A DNA stretch of 64,000 bases from positions 248,001-312,000 of the forward strand of contig JACZZP010000005.1 of NCBI GenBank assembly GCA_015183035.1, in the 5' to 3' direction. Positions 24,272-41,756 of the stretch are shown here, in pieces. The notes under the pieces are model-generated. The model saw only the letters and a program-made list of their open reading frames with translations, was not told the DNA's origin and did no database searches. Positions within the stretch are counted from its first letter, which is position 1. Each line of letters opens with the position of its first letter. Source of the stretch: Meloidogyne chitwoodi (Eukaryota > Nematoda > Chromadorea > Rhabditida > Meloidogynidae). The position numbers were made by a program, and so were the translations under genes.

Positions 24272-25647
24272 ATGGTGTGCATTTTGGGAATTGAAGGAAG
24301 TAAAGGCTTTTATTTTTAATTCAAATATTCTTTTTAATTTTAATGTGCAAACAAAATTGGTGTTGGAATTGTTTGTGATGGTCAAGTACTAAGCAATCCA
24401 AGAAAGACATTTAATGCTCCACCTGGTGAAGGATTTCGCCCGGCTGAAACAGCAATTCATCATCGTCAGAATATTGTTTCTCTTGTTGTTGATGCTTTGA
24501 GAATTGCAAAAATTGAGGTTTTTTTGACTCTTTTCAGGAGTTTTGGACATTTATTCGCTTCTTTAGTTTTATCATTTCTGTCAATCTAATTAATTTATTT
24601 ATTTTTTTAAAGAATCCATCTGAGGAAATTGACGCTGTTGCCTATACAAAAGGTCCTGGGATGGGTGCTCCTTTACAAGTTGGTGCTGTTGTTGCTCGAA
24701 CACTTTCTCAACTATGGAAAAAACCGGCAATTCCAGTTAATCATTGTGTTGGGCATATCGAAATGGGAAGGTTAATTACTGGTGCTAAAAATCCTGTCAT
24801 TCTTTATGTTAGCGGTGGGAATACTCAGGTTTATTTTTTGAATGTTGTGTTTATTTATCAATTTTTAGGTAATTTCCTATAAAAATCAGTGTTATTGCAT
24901 ATTTGGTGAAACATTGGATATTGCCGTTGGGAATTGTCTTGATAGATTTGCTCGTATCTTAAAACTTTCAAATGAACCTAGTCCAGGCTATAATATTGAA
25001 CAATTGGCAAAAAAGGGTTCTCGATTCTACCCTCTTCCTTACACTGTTAAGGGTATGGATATTTCTCTTTCTGGAATTCTTTCATCTATTGAAAAGGACG
25101 CGCCTGTTCTAATCAAATCTGGAAAATTTTCTGATGCTGACTTGTGTTTTTCTTTACAGGTTTTCTTTTTTTTTGAAGTAATAGGATCACCTCTCTACGG
25201 TTCTTTCTCCAAACCACTTTTCTTTTTATATTTATTCTAAATTTAAGGAAACAGTTTTTGCAATGCTTGTAGAAATAACTGAACGTGCAATGGCACATTG
25301 TGGTTCTTCCGAAGTTTTAATAGTTGGAGGTGTTGGATGTAATGAACGTTTACAACAAATGATGTCTACAATGGTAAAAGAAAGGGGAGCAAAAATATTT
25401 GCGACAGATGAACGTTTTTGTATTGATAATGGAGCTATGATTGCTCAGGTTTATTTTTAAATTTTTTTTTTGGTAGCTATTCCTGCCTTTCGAATAACTT
25501 AATTTTTTTAGTATTTATAAAATTAATAATTAATTTTAGGCCGGTTGGGAAATGTTTAATGCCGGAATGAGTGCTCCAATAAAAGAATGCACATATACCC
25601 AGAGATATAGAACTGACCAAGTACGAATTTTGTGGAGAGAAAAATAA
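24272..25647 (+). CDS. OSGEP: OSGEP/KAE1, tRNA threonylcarbamoyl-adenosine (t6A) synthase subunit
   Basis: Catalytic subunit of the KEOPS complex, which transfers threonylcarbamoyl to A37 of ANN-decoding tRNAs. Exons: 24272-24299, 24345-24517, 24613-24828, 24869-25159, 25248-25448 and 25540-25647, giving 338 aa, the usual family length (~335). The N-terminus reads [14 protein letters not shown]. Metal-binding HxxxH is at H111/H115 ([11 protein letters not shown]), glycine-rich SGGNTQ follows, and the third metal ligand is D296 in [10 protein letters not shown]. The first intron is odd: it starts GT but ends AT just before GTGCAAAC, and no AG is available. The protein across the junction is nevertheless perfectly family-like. 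TXNDC17 begins 163 bp downstream on the same strand. Confidence 0.95.
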
Positions 25648-25783
25648 ATTTTATTTTTTTTTGTTTTTAGTATTTATAAATTAATTTAAATAAACTTTAT
25701 TAAAAAAATTTTTTCTTAAAAAATGTTTGTTTTGCTTTATTTTTTAATTTATTTAATCTTTATTAAATTATTTTCTAACTGAT

Positions 25784-25790
25784 TTTTCAG
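25784..25790 (+). promoter_or_regulatory. trans-splice acceptor of TXNDC17
   Basis: GATTTTTCAG, a near-perfect UUUUCAG acceptor, ends 19 bases upstream of the ATG at 25810. It lies ~143 bases after the OSGEP stop codon, which overlaps an AATAAA. This is the arrangement of a downstream operon gene. Confidence 0.65.
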
Positions 25791-25809
25791 ATAAATTAAT
25801 TTATAAAAA

Positions 25810-26480
25810 ATGAAAGTATTTGAAGTTTTTGGTCATAATGAATTAAAAAATAAATTAAATGAATTATCTCAAGAAGATGAATCTTTAAAAAATAAACCAA
25901 TATTTATTTGCTTTGTTGGATCTAAATTAGAAGAAACAGGAAAATCTTGGTGCTCAGATTGTGTTAATGCTGAACCTGCTATTGATGAAACTCTTTTGGA
26001 ATTGAAAGATTTGGATAATATTCTTTTATTTTGTTCTGTTGGAAATAAAGACGAGTGAGGTTTTTTAAAATTTTTTTTGATATTTTTGGTAATTTTTATT
26101 GAAATTGTAGTCTGAGAAGGGAATTTTTGAGAAATTTTGGTTTTTTATAGGATTGGGCTTTTCTGGATGTGTATTTTTCATGCGTCTAAGTTTTTCCCTG
26201 GTCTGACCCAGTTCAATAAGTTAATAAAATTGAAAACTGTGACGGACAGTTTGTTGCACTTTAAAGGCTTTATTTAAAATTATTTATAATTTTTATTTTT
26301 AGATGGAATAATCCAAATAATGCAATAAAACAGGACGACAAATTTGGAGTTAAATGTGTACCAACATTAATTGCATATTCTCTAAAAACTTCAAAATTTA
26401 TTGGCGACAAAAAGTTGGACAAAGATGAGGATTTTATTGACAGTGGAAATATAATCTCTTTTATCGTATCTTTGACTTGA
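25810..26480 (+). CDS. TXNDC17: thioredoxin domain-containing protein 17 (TRP14-like)
   Basis: Small cytosolic disulfide reductase of the TRP14 family. Two exons, 25810-26054 and 26303-26480 (phase 2 junction), give 140 aa against ~123 in vertebrates. The active site is WCSDC (C48/C51), followed by the family-specific N-A-E-P sequence after the CxxC. The resolving cis-Pro is in GVKCVPTLIAY. The first exon carries FVGSKLEETGKSWCSDC, matching the TRP14 insertion before the active site. It probably lies in an operon with OSGEP. Confidence 0.93.
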
Positions 26481-26884
26481 GAGAAGAATTGAGAAGTTTT
26501 GCTTTAATGAAGGTTTGTCAGATTTATTTAAGTAAAATACGCGAAACTTTAAATAAACAATTTTAAAAAAAAATTAATTTCTTTTTTGAAATATTCGCAT
26601 AAATATTACATTTATTTATTTAAATATAAACCTTTTTTTAATTTAATAAATTCTTCAATGTTTTTTGACATTATTTGTCAATTATGCATTCGACTAAAAA
26701 AAACAAATTTTTTAAAATTAATTACCTCGGGAATTATAAGCCCCAAGGGTCTATATTTTGAACTCGTCTACTTTAGGTGCACACCCCATTTATTCGCAAA
26801 CAAAAAAATTTTTTTTTCGCTTAAAAATGATAAATTATTTTCCTGCGATTAAGTGGGGTGTGTACCTAAAAACAGAAAGTCTCT
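26481..26884. other. convergent spacer containing a short foldback
   Basis: Shared 3' flank of TXNDC17 (+) and the small membrane protein (-). The main content is the 99-bp inverted repeat at 26772-26870; the remaining open frame is not coding. Confidence 0.5.
26772..26870. mobile_element. 99-bp foldback MITE, short member of the TTTAGGTG family
   Basis: The ends read TTTAGGTGCACACCCCATTT then ATTCGC, and, inverted, GCGATTAAGTGGGGTGTG then TACCTAAA. The same terminal sequence bounds the 411-bp element at 50192-50602. No coding capacity. Confidence 0.75.
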
Positions 26885-27098
26885 TTACCTTTTAATAATA
26901 TTGTAAATAAGCATTACACAAGCTGTTACAAAAACAAGTAATACAACTTGACCTATGCAAGCGCCAATAAAACGCCATTCTTTGCTTTGTAAAGGGGATT
27001 TTTTGCAATGACAGTGATGACAAGCGCCTAATTAATTTAATTTTTTTTTAATTTATTTTTGAGGACTTACAACAGCATTTTTTACTAGAAAAGTCCAT
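26885..27098 (-). CDS. small Cys-rich single-pass membrane protein
   Basis: Two exons, 27071-27098 and 26885-27027 (phase 1), give 56 aa. The N-terminal part is dense in Cys and His (KKCCCACHHCHCKK), followed by a ~20-residue hydrophobic segment (ACIGQVVLLVFVTACVMLIY) and a short basic tail ending IIKR. The Cys/His cluster beside a membrane segment could be palmitoylated or bind metal; that is speculation. The donor GTAAGT is strong and the phases close, but the gene is too short to be certain. I do not recognise the family. Confidence 0.5.
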
Positions 27099-27577
27099 GA
27101 TTTGTGTTGTTGCAATTTTAATTGATTTTGAATTTTTATTTTATTCAAAATAGTAAAAATAATGAGAAAAAACCAAAAATATTATTAAAAAAAATTTTTT
27201 TACAAATTTTAATTTTGTTTAAATATTTTGCTTTTTTTAACATATTTCCCCAAGAGACATTTTGAATTTTTAGAAATACTAACAAAAAAGTTTAATAAGT
27301 TTGTCTTCATGCAAAACAAGGGGAATGAAAATATTTTAAATTTAAAATATATTTTTCCATCGAATTGTTTTAAAAGAGTATTATATAAAATTAAAGAGCA
27401 TAAAACGTAGAATCGAATGAGTTAGGAATGAGTCAAATCATTTAAATAAACTTCGAGATATAATTTTTTGAAAATTTAAAAAATAAAATTTCAGACTTTA
27501 TTATTATAAATATTTTATTTTTTAAATTAAGATTGTTAAAATAATTAATTTTAAAATATTCTTTTCCATATCCCCAA
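27099..27577. other. AT-rich spacer
   Basis: Downstream flank of the collagen gene and upstream flank of the small membrane protein, both on the minus strand. No recognisable feature; the plus-strand open frame at 27228-27410 is not supported. Confidence 0.45.
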
Positions 27578-28808
27578 TCAAAAGAAATAGGGTAACTTTC
27601 CTGAACGTTGAGGACAACGACAATAACTAAAAAAATTTTTATTTAAATTTTTTTTTAAAAATAATTTTGCACCTTGCATCTGTTCCGGGTCCTCCACTAT
27701 CGCCCATGTTGCCAGGCGGTCCTTAATTAAAATATTTTAATGAGCAAATAAAAATATTTTAACCTTTGTTTCCCTGATCTCCTCGTTCGCCCATATTTCC
27801 TAGTTGTCCTCGTATCCCAGGCATACCAGGCTTTCCATCCGTCCCGGAGTGACCAGGAACGCCTTGAGCACCATGTGGGCCTTTTACACCTAAATATTAA
27901 AAATAACATTTTCCAAAAAAATTCTCACCTGGAGCGCCTTGTTCTCCCTTTCCACCAGAAGAACCATTCCTCCCTGGACTTCCTGAAAGTCCACTTTTGC
28001 CTGGTAAACCTGCTTCTCCATGAATTCCTTGAGGTCCAGGCTGACCCAAAAGTCCAGGCAATCCTCGTGGGCCTGGCTCTCCTTCTTTACCTTGTTGTCC
28101 ATCTTCACCACGTTCTCCAGGGGGGCCGGGATAGCCTGGAGGTCCCATTGGACACATTCTATAAAATTGATTATTTTGAACTATTATTTTGAACTTTTGA
28201 ACACCTGCAAGTTACTTCCCCTTGTTGGATCATAACGGGAGGGCTACATCCATGCTGACCTTTTGGACCGGGAATGCCTTAAAATTTTAATTTTCAAAAT
28301 TATTATTAAAATTTATTTATTAATTACCAGGCTTTCCCGGCTCTCCATCCATTCCTGGTTTTCCTTTTGGCCCTGCAGGCCCCGCAGGACATTTATTTTC
28401 TGCCAGACATGTGCATTGACCTGCCTGCGTTATTCCTCCAGAATATTCATTTGTTTGACGGCGTTGCCTCTTTTATAAATTAAATATATTTATATTAATT
28501 AAATATTCTCTAACCCTTATTCTGTCCAAAAGAAATGTGCCGATATTTTTATCATTTTTATCGGCACTAATAAGATTAACTTTTTCCCATATTCGAGACT
28601 GTAGTTGGTTGAACTCTGCCATTTCCTTTTTAAATTTATTTAAATAAATATAAGTAAATTTTATTTATTTAAATTTTTTTACATTTTCCAAATCTTGGGT
28701 CATTTTATTAATTTTCCCAATTAATGCTGGAATAAAATATGCACAACCAATTAGAGCACAGATTGAAAACAAAACTGATATTTTTGATGCTAATTGTGTT
28801 GAACACAT
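27578..28808 (-). CDS. cuticle collagen
   Basis: Extracellular structural protein of the nematode cuticle. Eight exons: 28683-28808, 28515-28625, 28328-28469, 28205-28277, 27929-28158, 27764-27889, 27673-27721 and 27578-27626, giving 301 aa, typical for the family (~300). Domain order: N-terminal hydrophobic signal-anchor ([18 protein letters not shown]), Homology Block region, furin-type site RIRRQRR, short Gly-X-Y block flanked by cysteines (CTCLAENKC), interruption with CSPP, and the main Gly-X-Y domain opening [16 protein letters not shown]. The C-terminus [10 protein letters not shown] matches the conserved DAxYCxCPxR block. The protein then ends in PYFF. Splicing was checked by phase closure throughout. 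Confidence 0.93.
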
Positions 28809-29427
28809 TAAAAAATTTTTTTTTTAATTTTTTTAAATTTATTTATGCAAACCACACGGAAAAATAAGATATAATTTATATAATAAAAATGCTTACAAAA
28901 TAAAACTAGTCAAAAGCAAAAGTGATCAGTTTCATCCTTCTCGTATACTTTTACGCGATATGTGCGCATCTAAAAATTATAATAAAAAATAGCCAAAAAG
29001 GCTAAATGTTTAGGAAGCAGAATAATAAATACAATAAAAACTAGCGTTATTATAAAAGAAAAAAATGGCAAAAAAAATAATTAGAAAATAAAACTTGTTT
29101 TGATAAACATTGAAAGAGTTAAAGTTGTTCTGGTTTTTATTTAAACTTTTTAAATTTGCAAAATTCTTCTTTTAAACTTTTTTAAGGTTGCAAAGTGTTT
29201 TAGTTTTATTTAAACTTTTTAAGTTTGTAAAGTGTTCTGGTTTTATTTAAACTCTTTTTTTAAGAATCCGTCGAAACTTTTTAATCCTACAGTAAATTTT
29301 ACCCATAAATTTTCTGTTTTTTCTCAATTTATATTTGATTAAATAATTACGATTAAAATAATATTATTTTGAGAGTAAAACAATTAATATTAAATACTAA
29401 ACTATTATATTTACAAATAATTAGCAA
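28809..29427. other. promoter region of the collagen gene
   Basis: Upstream flank of the collagen start and 3' flank of the kinase gene. It contains a threefold degenerate repeat of TTTATTTAAACTTTTTAAG (29125-29255). No coding signal. Confidence 0.4.
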
Positions 29428-31990
<2,563 letters not shown>

Positions 31991-33552
31991 TTTTTAAGTT
32001 TTATTTAATTAAATAAACTTTTTTTTTTTAATTCTGAAAATTAATAAAATTTTAAAAAAGTAAATGGGTATTTTTTAAGCAACACAATAAATTCTGATTT
32101 TTACCTATTAAAACAAAAGTTGTTTAAAAAAAGTTAAAATCAGAATATAAGTGAGTTTTAAGATTAAAGATTTTGAAGTTAAAAAATTCTTATTTGTAAT
32201 TCTGATTTTTAAAAATTAAAACATTCTGATTTTTTAAGTTAACAAGAATTCTGATTTTTTAAGTTAAATCAGAGTTCTGATTTTTAAATATTAAAACAGA
32301 ATTCTGATTTTTGTAAATTAAAAAATTCTGATTTTTTTTTTGATTTAATATAGACACGTTATTTAAAAAAATTCTGATTTTAAGCTAGCAAAAACAAAAA
32401 TAGGCAACAAAAAATAGCCACTATACTAAATATTTAGTAATAAAATATATAATTAAGAAATAATCCAACTTTTAAAAGTTACACAAATTAATCTTCTTTT
32501 TTTCCTCCCTCACTAAAAATCAAATAAGTTACACACATCTGGCAACAGAGCACAAATATTTAATTCTTTGTTCTTCTTTAATTTTTTGTTTGATGCCGCC
32601 CATTTTTTTTATAAAAAATTTTAAATATTTTTTTAGTAATAATGAAAGAATTATTTTTTTCCTTCCTCTCCCCCACACATTTTTCTTTCTTTTTTTAGCA
32701 GCAATTTTTAAAAAGAAAAGTCAATTGCTCGTCTTTTAAACACTCTAAATACCAAAAAAAATAAAAATATCCAATAAATCATTAAATTCTTTTTTAAAAA
32801 ACTATAATTTCTTTTAAATCTTATTTTTCTCTAATTTTATAGGAAAGAGGTTAGAGAGATAGAAAATCGTCGTAAAAATAAGTAATTTAAATCGATTTTT
32901 AATCTTCTAAAAAATAAAAATCTGTTTAGCAATAAAAAAGTAATATTAAAAAAAAAGAAATTTTTCCGTAAAAATCTTTCCTTTTTTATTAAATTTTATT
33001 AATTTATAATAACAGCTGTTAGGCTAATTTAAAAATAAAACCCTTTAAAAATAAAAGTGGGATATTTTGTCATTTTTTGTTTTTTAGAGTATTTAAACTT
33101 GGATTTAATTTGATTTAATTAAAATAAATAGTATGTATATATGACACATTTAATTGGATCCTCCCACGCTTTTTTATCGAACAATAAATAAAATTTAATT
33201 TATTAAATAAAATAAAAAATATTAATAATCCGGTTATAAGTACACGGAAAGGAAATATTTATTTTCTAATATTTATATTATATTGTATTTATAACCTCTT
33301 TCAACTGTGTAATTTAAAGAGAAGCAAAGATTAACTTTTCAGACTCTAGTGGTCTAGGATTGATAAAAAAAGATGATAAAATATAAATTTCGATTTAAGA
33401 AGAAATTCCCCTTTCTTTAAAATCGAAAAAATCCAAAAATTGTAAGAAATTTTCGATTTTTTGTGAATCAGGTAGTTGCGTTCCCTTAGCTCTACTATGT
33501 AATTCCCTTACCTTTACAAAAAAATAAAAATAAAAAAAAATATTTTTTTAAT
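31991..33552. other. intergenic spacer with TCAGAATT repeats
   Basis: Upstream flank of the kinase and downstream flank of beta-glucuronidase. Dispersed TTCTGATTTTTAAA repeats occupy 32085-32390; the rest is AT-rich without recognisable signals. Confidence 0.45.
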
Positions 33553-37510
<3,958 letters not shown>

Positions 37511-39024
37511 TAAAAATTAAATTAAAATAAAAATATAAGGAAAAAGAGAAGAAATTTATAATAAAATGAATCAAACACTAAAGAAGAAAAAATAAAAATT
37601 TTAACGATAAAAATGATATAAATAAAAATTTAAAACGTGGTATTTTTACGTGTATTTATTATGTCATTTTTAAGTACAATAAAAAATAAATAAAATTTTG
37701 CAGCATTTTTAGAGGAAAAGGCAACATTTAGGACTTTTGGACGTTTCGTCGCGTATCTATAATTTTGTCAATTTAGTAGATAGTGGTATCAAATTTTGAA
37801 TAAATAATAAAAATTGTGTTATCTAATAATTCTAAAAATTTTAAAATTTTTGAATAAAAAATATTAAAATTATTGGCAAAAATGTCAACCAACTGGCCTA
37901 TTATTTTACATTTTCAACCATTACTTTTTCAATTTTTAACGTAAAATTTTGAAATTTTTAAATTTTAGCTAACACATTGGGGAATATTAAAAAAAATTTT
38001 TGCTTCTCAAAATTTCAATTTAACAAAGCTAAAAATTCACAAGTAACCGTTACATGCGTTTAGACATTTTATGGCGTCCAAACATACCTACCTCTTTTAT
38101 TAAATTAAAAAAAATTTTTTGAAAGACAAAAGTGTTTATTTTTAATAAAAACAACATTTTATTAAAAAAATCCATCTATATTTATAATTTTGTTTATTTT
38201 GAAGGATGATTAATAAAAAAGAAATATAATATACATATACTTCAAGGCTATATTTTTACTATTTTCTTATTTAAATTTATTGATTAATTATTATATATTT
38301 AATTAATTATAATAATAATTAAATTTTTAATAAAAATAATAAAAATTATTAGTTCAAAAAATATTGTGTGTCCTTGACTCTGATTCTTTTAAATTTTGGA
38401 CGTTTTGTAGCCGAACATGAACAGGCACTTTTTTTAAAAGAATATTTACACATTAAATTAGGAAAATGTCACCTCAAGATTCTCTTTCTTTTTTTTAAAT
38501 AAAATTATTATTTTTTTAAAAATCAAATTTAATAAGATAGGCTTTTTTTACTTCCAGACGTAATCTTCTTTTTTTAAAAAAAATAAAAATAAATAAATAA
38601 TTTTTTACTTTTATATATATTTATTAAACTCAACCTTGAAGAATTTCTTTCTTTTTAAAAACAAGTTTTACAAAAAATAATTAAACTTTTCCTTTTTCTT
38701 TTAAATTAAACTTACTAATAAGTTTATTTTTGATTAGTAAAATTAATTAAAACAATTAATTCATTTACTAAGAGCAAAAAAGTTAATGTTAGTTTTTGTT
38801 AAATAACTCAAGAATTAATAGAGTATTTAAAGAGATCTTGATATCATTCGATAGAGAATTAATTCCTTTACAAAATTTCAAAAAATCAGAATTTTCCATT
38901 TTTAATTAAAAAAGTTGTGGTTAAAAAACTGACATTTTTCTGTAAAATTATATTTTTTTTTAATTAATTTAATTTAAAAATATATTTAAATTTATTTTTC
39001 AGAGAATCAAAATTAATTTAAAAA
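37511..39024. other. divergent intergenic region between GUSB and the peptide array
   Basis: AT-rich. A segment at 37735-38090 begins TTTTGGACGTTTCGTC and ends near GGCGTCCAAA, suggesting an element with inverted ends. The block at 38797-38950 is shared with the upstream regions of peptide copies 2 and 3. Confidence 0.45.
38797..38950 (+). promoter_or_regulatory. conserved upstream block of peptide copy 1
   Basis: About 150 bp, opening ATAACTCAAGAATTAATAGA and containing ATCATTCGATAGAGAATTAA and GTTGTGGTTAAAAAACTGAC. Near-identical copies lie at 40069-40222 and 41008-41148, each ~75 bp before the start codon region. It may be a shared promoter or simply part of the duplicated unit. Confidence 0.7.
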
Positions 39025-39408
39025 ATGAATTTTCTTTATTTCTTCACAATTGTTTTCTTCCTAACTTATATTATTTTTGATCATAACGTTATTGCAGGAG
39101 TAGAACATGGTAGACCTACTGGTTAGTTTATTATTATTTTTTTTTGTTATTTTAAAAAATTTATCAAAAAATAAATATTCTAAAATTTAATTTATAAAAT
39201 TATCAATTTATTTTTAATTTAAAAGAGCCAATTAAACCAAGACCATTAATTCGTACTAAACGTGGACTTACCGAGTGTTTTAGCCGATACGCGTAAATAT
39301 TTTAAATTTATTTAAAAAATTAATTTAAATAATTTTTAAAGGTATGACGATTGTGCAAATAGAATGAAATGTTGTAAATCTTATAATTCAAAAGGCTGTA
39401 CATGTTGA
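39025..39408 (+). CDS. secreted six-Cys knottin-like peptide, array copy 1
   Basis: Exons 39025-39121, 39226-39292 and 39342-39408 (phases 1 and 2) give 76 aa. A signal peptide (NFLYFFTIVFFLTYIIF) is followed by a short propeptide, a dibasic KR site, and a core with spacing C-X8-C-X5-CC-X7-C-X-C. This C-C-CC-C-C order is the inhibitor-cystine-knot framework. A trans-splice acceptor (TTTTTCAG) ends at 39002, 22 bases before the ATG. The family is not recognised; a secreted signalling, defence or effector peptide is inference only. Confidence 0.8.
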
Positions 39409-39676
39409 AAATAATTTAAACAATTAAAAAATATTTAAATGAGCATCTATAAGTTGATAAATTTTATATAAATAATTCTTTTCTGTTAGAAAAAAAATTA
39501 GAATTTCAGGAATTTTATTTTTTTTTGGTATAATTAAATCTTTACTACAAAAGATATATAATTAGAATAAGAAATATAACAGGAAATAACATTTTTATAA
39601 ATCACATTTTTTGTGTTGGAAATGTTAAACTTAATAATTTAAATATTAAATATGTTATAAATATTTATTATTTAAT

Positions 39677-39781
39677 AGAGTTATTCACGGGACGGTAATA
39701 CCGCGGTAATTTTCGGTATTACCGCGGTAAAATTACCGGTTTACCGTTACCGTTACCGGAAAAACGCATATGAATAACTCT
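39677..39781. mobile_element. 105-bp MITE with CGGTAA-rich interior
   Basis: Perfect 11-bp terminal inverted repeats AGAGTTATTCA/TGAATAACTCT, flanked on both sides by ATTATTTAAT (39667-39676 and 39782-39791), a possible 10-bp target duplication. The inside is GC-rich and made of ACCGCGGTAA palindromes and ACCGTTACCG repeats, unlike anything around it. Confidence 0.8.
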
Positions 39782-40068
39782 ATTATTTAATCATTTTTTA
39801 TTTATTTTTATATTTTTGCCCTTTTTATAGAATAAATCCAGAATATCAACACCTTGAAGATCAAATGTCCTTGAATATCTGATTAAGAAAAGTTGATATT
39901 CATTTTTGATACTTTTTTAAGGTTAATAATTTTTAAATATTTTTTAAATATTAAATTCTTTTATTATATTTATTAATCATCTTATTAACGTTTTTAAATT
40001 TGTTAAAAGTTATATAAATGAATATTTTCCTCCTAATCTTTAAGCTTTCCTTAAAGTTAGTTTTAACC

Positions 40069-40222
40069 ACATAACTCAAGAATTAATAGAGTATTTAAAG
40101 AGATTTTGATATCATTCGATAGAGAATTAATTCCTTTACAAAATATCAAAAAATCAGAATTTTCCATTTTTAATTAAAAAAGTTGTGGTTAAAAAACTGA
40201 CATTTTTCTATAAAATTATATT
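40069..40222 (+). promoter_or_regulatory. conserved upstream block of peptide copy 2
   Basis: Second copy of the ~150-bp block, nearly identical to that at 38797-38950 and followed by a trans-splice-type acceptor (ATTTTTAG, ends 40278). Confidence 0.7.
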
Positions 40223-40298
40223 ATTTTTTTACTTTATTTAATTTAAATATTTAAAAATATATTTAAATTTATTTTTAGAATCAAAATTAATTAAAAGA

Positions 40299-40682
40299 AT
40301 GAAGTTTCTTTATTTTTTCACAATTGTTTTCTTCCTAACTTTTTTTATTCTTAATAATAACGTTATGGCCGCAGTAGAACATGGTAGACCTACTGGTTAG
40401 TTTTTTTTATAAAATATTATTATTTTTAAATTAAATTTTAAAAATTCACCGAAAATTAGACATTTAATTTATAAAATTATTATTTTTTTATTTTTTTAAC
40501 TTTAAAGAGTCAATTAAAACTCCATTACTTCGTTTCAAGCGTAATATTCAACACTGTCTTAACCGTTTTCGGTAAGAAAAATTAAAATTTATATTATTTT
40601 TTATTTTTCTAAAAATTAATTAAGTCCTGACGATTGTGTCAATCGAGCTAAATGTTGCAAAAATCAGGGCTGTATATGTTGA
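40299..40682 (+). CDS. secreted six-Cys knottin-like peptide, array copy 2
   Basis: Exons 40299-40395, 40508-40571 and 40625-40682 give 72 aa with the same phases as copy 1. Signal peptide and the start of the propeptide are nearly identical to copy 1 (VEHGRPTG across the first junction). The KR site is kept, then the core is C-X8-C-X5-CC-X4-C-X-C, three residues shorter in the fourth loop. The core has diverged much more than the signal peptide and introns, which suggests changing selection on the mature part. Confidence 0.8.
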
Positions 40683-41007
40683 AAAAATTGAAAATAATTA
40701 TTTGAAAATAAAATGTTAAGAGACAAAATTTATTTATAAATAAAAAAAAATTTTTTATTTAATATTACACGTATATATTAAAATATGACAAGTAAAATAA
40801 ATGAATAAAATCATAAAAATATTAAAAAATAAATAATAAAATTCTTATTTTTTATTAGTTAGTATATAAACATTTTTCCTTGTTCATCTTCCTGGTTTAT
40901 TAAAAAAAAGTTTTAAGATAATTTAAATTATTACTAATTTTATTTTTCTTATTAAATAAATAAAACTTGTTGAAGCAAAAAAGTGTTAATTTTAGTTTTT
41001 GTCTTAT

Positions 41008-41148
41008 AACTCAAGTATTAATAGAGTATTTAAAGAGATTTTGATAACATTTGATAGAGAATTAATTCCTTTATAAAATATCAAAAAATCAAAATTTTTC
41101 ATTTTTAATTAAAATAGTTGTGGTTAAAAAACTGACATTTTTTTATAA
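41008..41148 (+). promoter_or_regulatory. conserved upstream block of peptide copy 3
   Basis: Third copy of the block, slightly more diverged (GATAACATTTGATAGAGAAT), ahead of an acceptor-like CTTTTAG ending at 41210. Confidence 0.65.
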
Positions 41149-41230
41149 AACTATTATATATTTTTTTTACTTTAATTAAAATATTAAAAATATTTTAAAT
41201 TTACTTTTAGAATTAAAATTAATTAAAAGA

Positions 41231-41591
41231 ATGAATTTTCTTTATTTCTTCACAATTGTTTTCTTTCTAAGCTTTGTTGCTTTTGATAAGAACGTTATGG
41301 CAGGAATACAACGTGGTAGGCCTGGTTAGTTTTTTTTATATTTATAATAAAATTACGAAAATTCGCAGAAAAAGAAAATTTTAAAATTTAAGTAGAATAC
41401 TAATAATATTTTTTAATTTTAAGTGCCACCACCTAGACAACCTTGGCGCTTCAAGCGTTCACTTAGACAGTTTTTACGCCAATAAGACAAATTAAACTTT
41501 ATTTAATTAAAAAAAATAATTAAGACATAACGATTGTGCAAATAGATGGAAATGTTGTCAACGCTATAATGCGAAATGCTGTTTATTTTAA
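41231..41591 (+). pseudogene. decaying knottin-like peptide gene, array copy 3
   Basis: The exon 1 counterpart (41231-41324) is an intact signal peptide and the exon 2 counterpart starts at 41424. The place of the exon 2 donor reads ATAAGA instead of GTAAGA, so the frame runs into TAA at 41483-41485. The first core Cys is absent and the exon 3 remnant (41525-41591) has a rearranged Cys pattern near its end. Either a pseudogene or a gene encoding only the pre-pro part; pseudogene is more likely. Confidence 0.7.
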
Positions 41592-41756
41592 AAAATTAAA
41601 AAGATTTGAATTTATGAAAATAAAAAATATTGTTGATAGATAAAATTTATTTAAAAAAACTTTTTTTATTATTTTAATAAATTTGAAGCGCAAGTTAAAG
41701 TAAATATATATGTATTTAAAAATGTTAAAGAAATTTAATTATTATATTTATATGAC

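Noticed and set aside
27875..28478. Plus-strand open frames over the collagen gene
   Set aside because: They are antisense shadows of the collagen exons, which explain the base composition.
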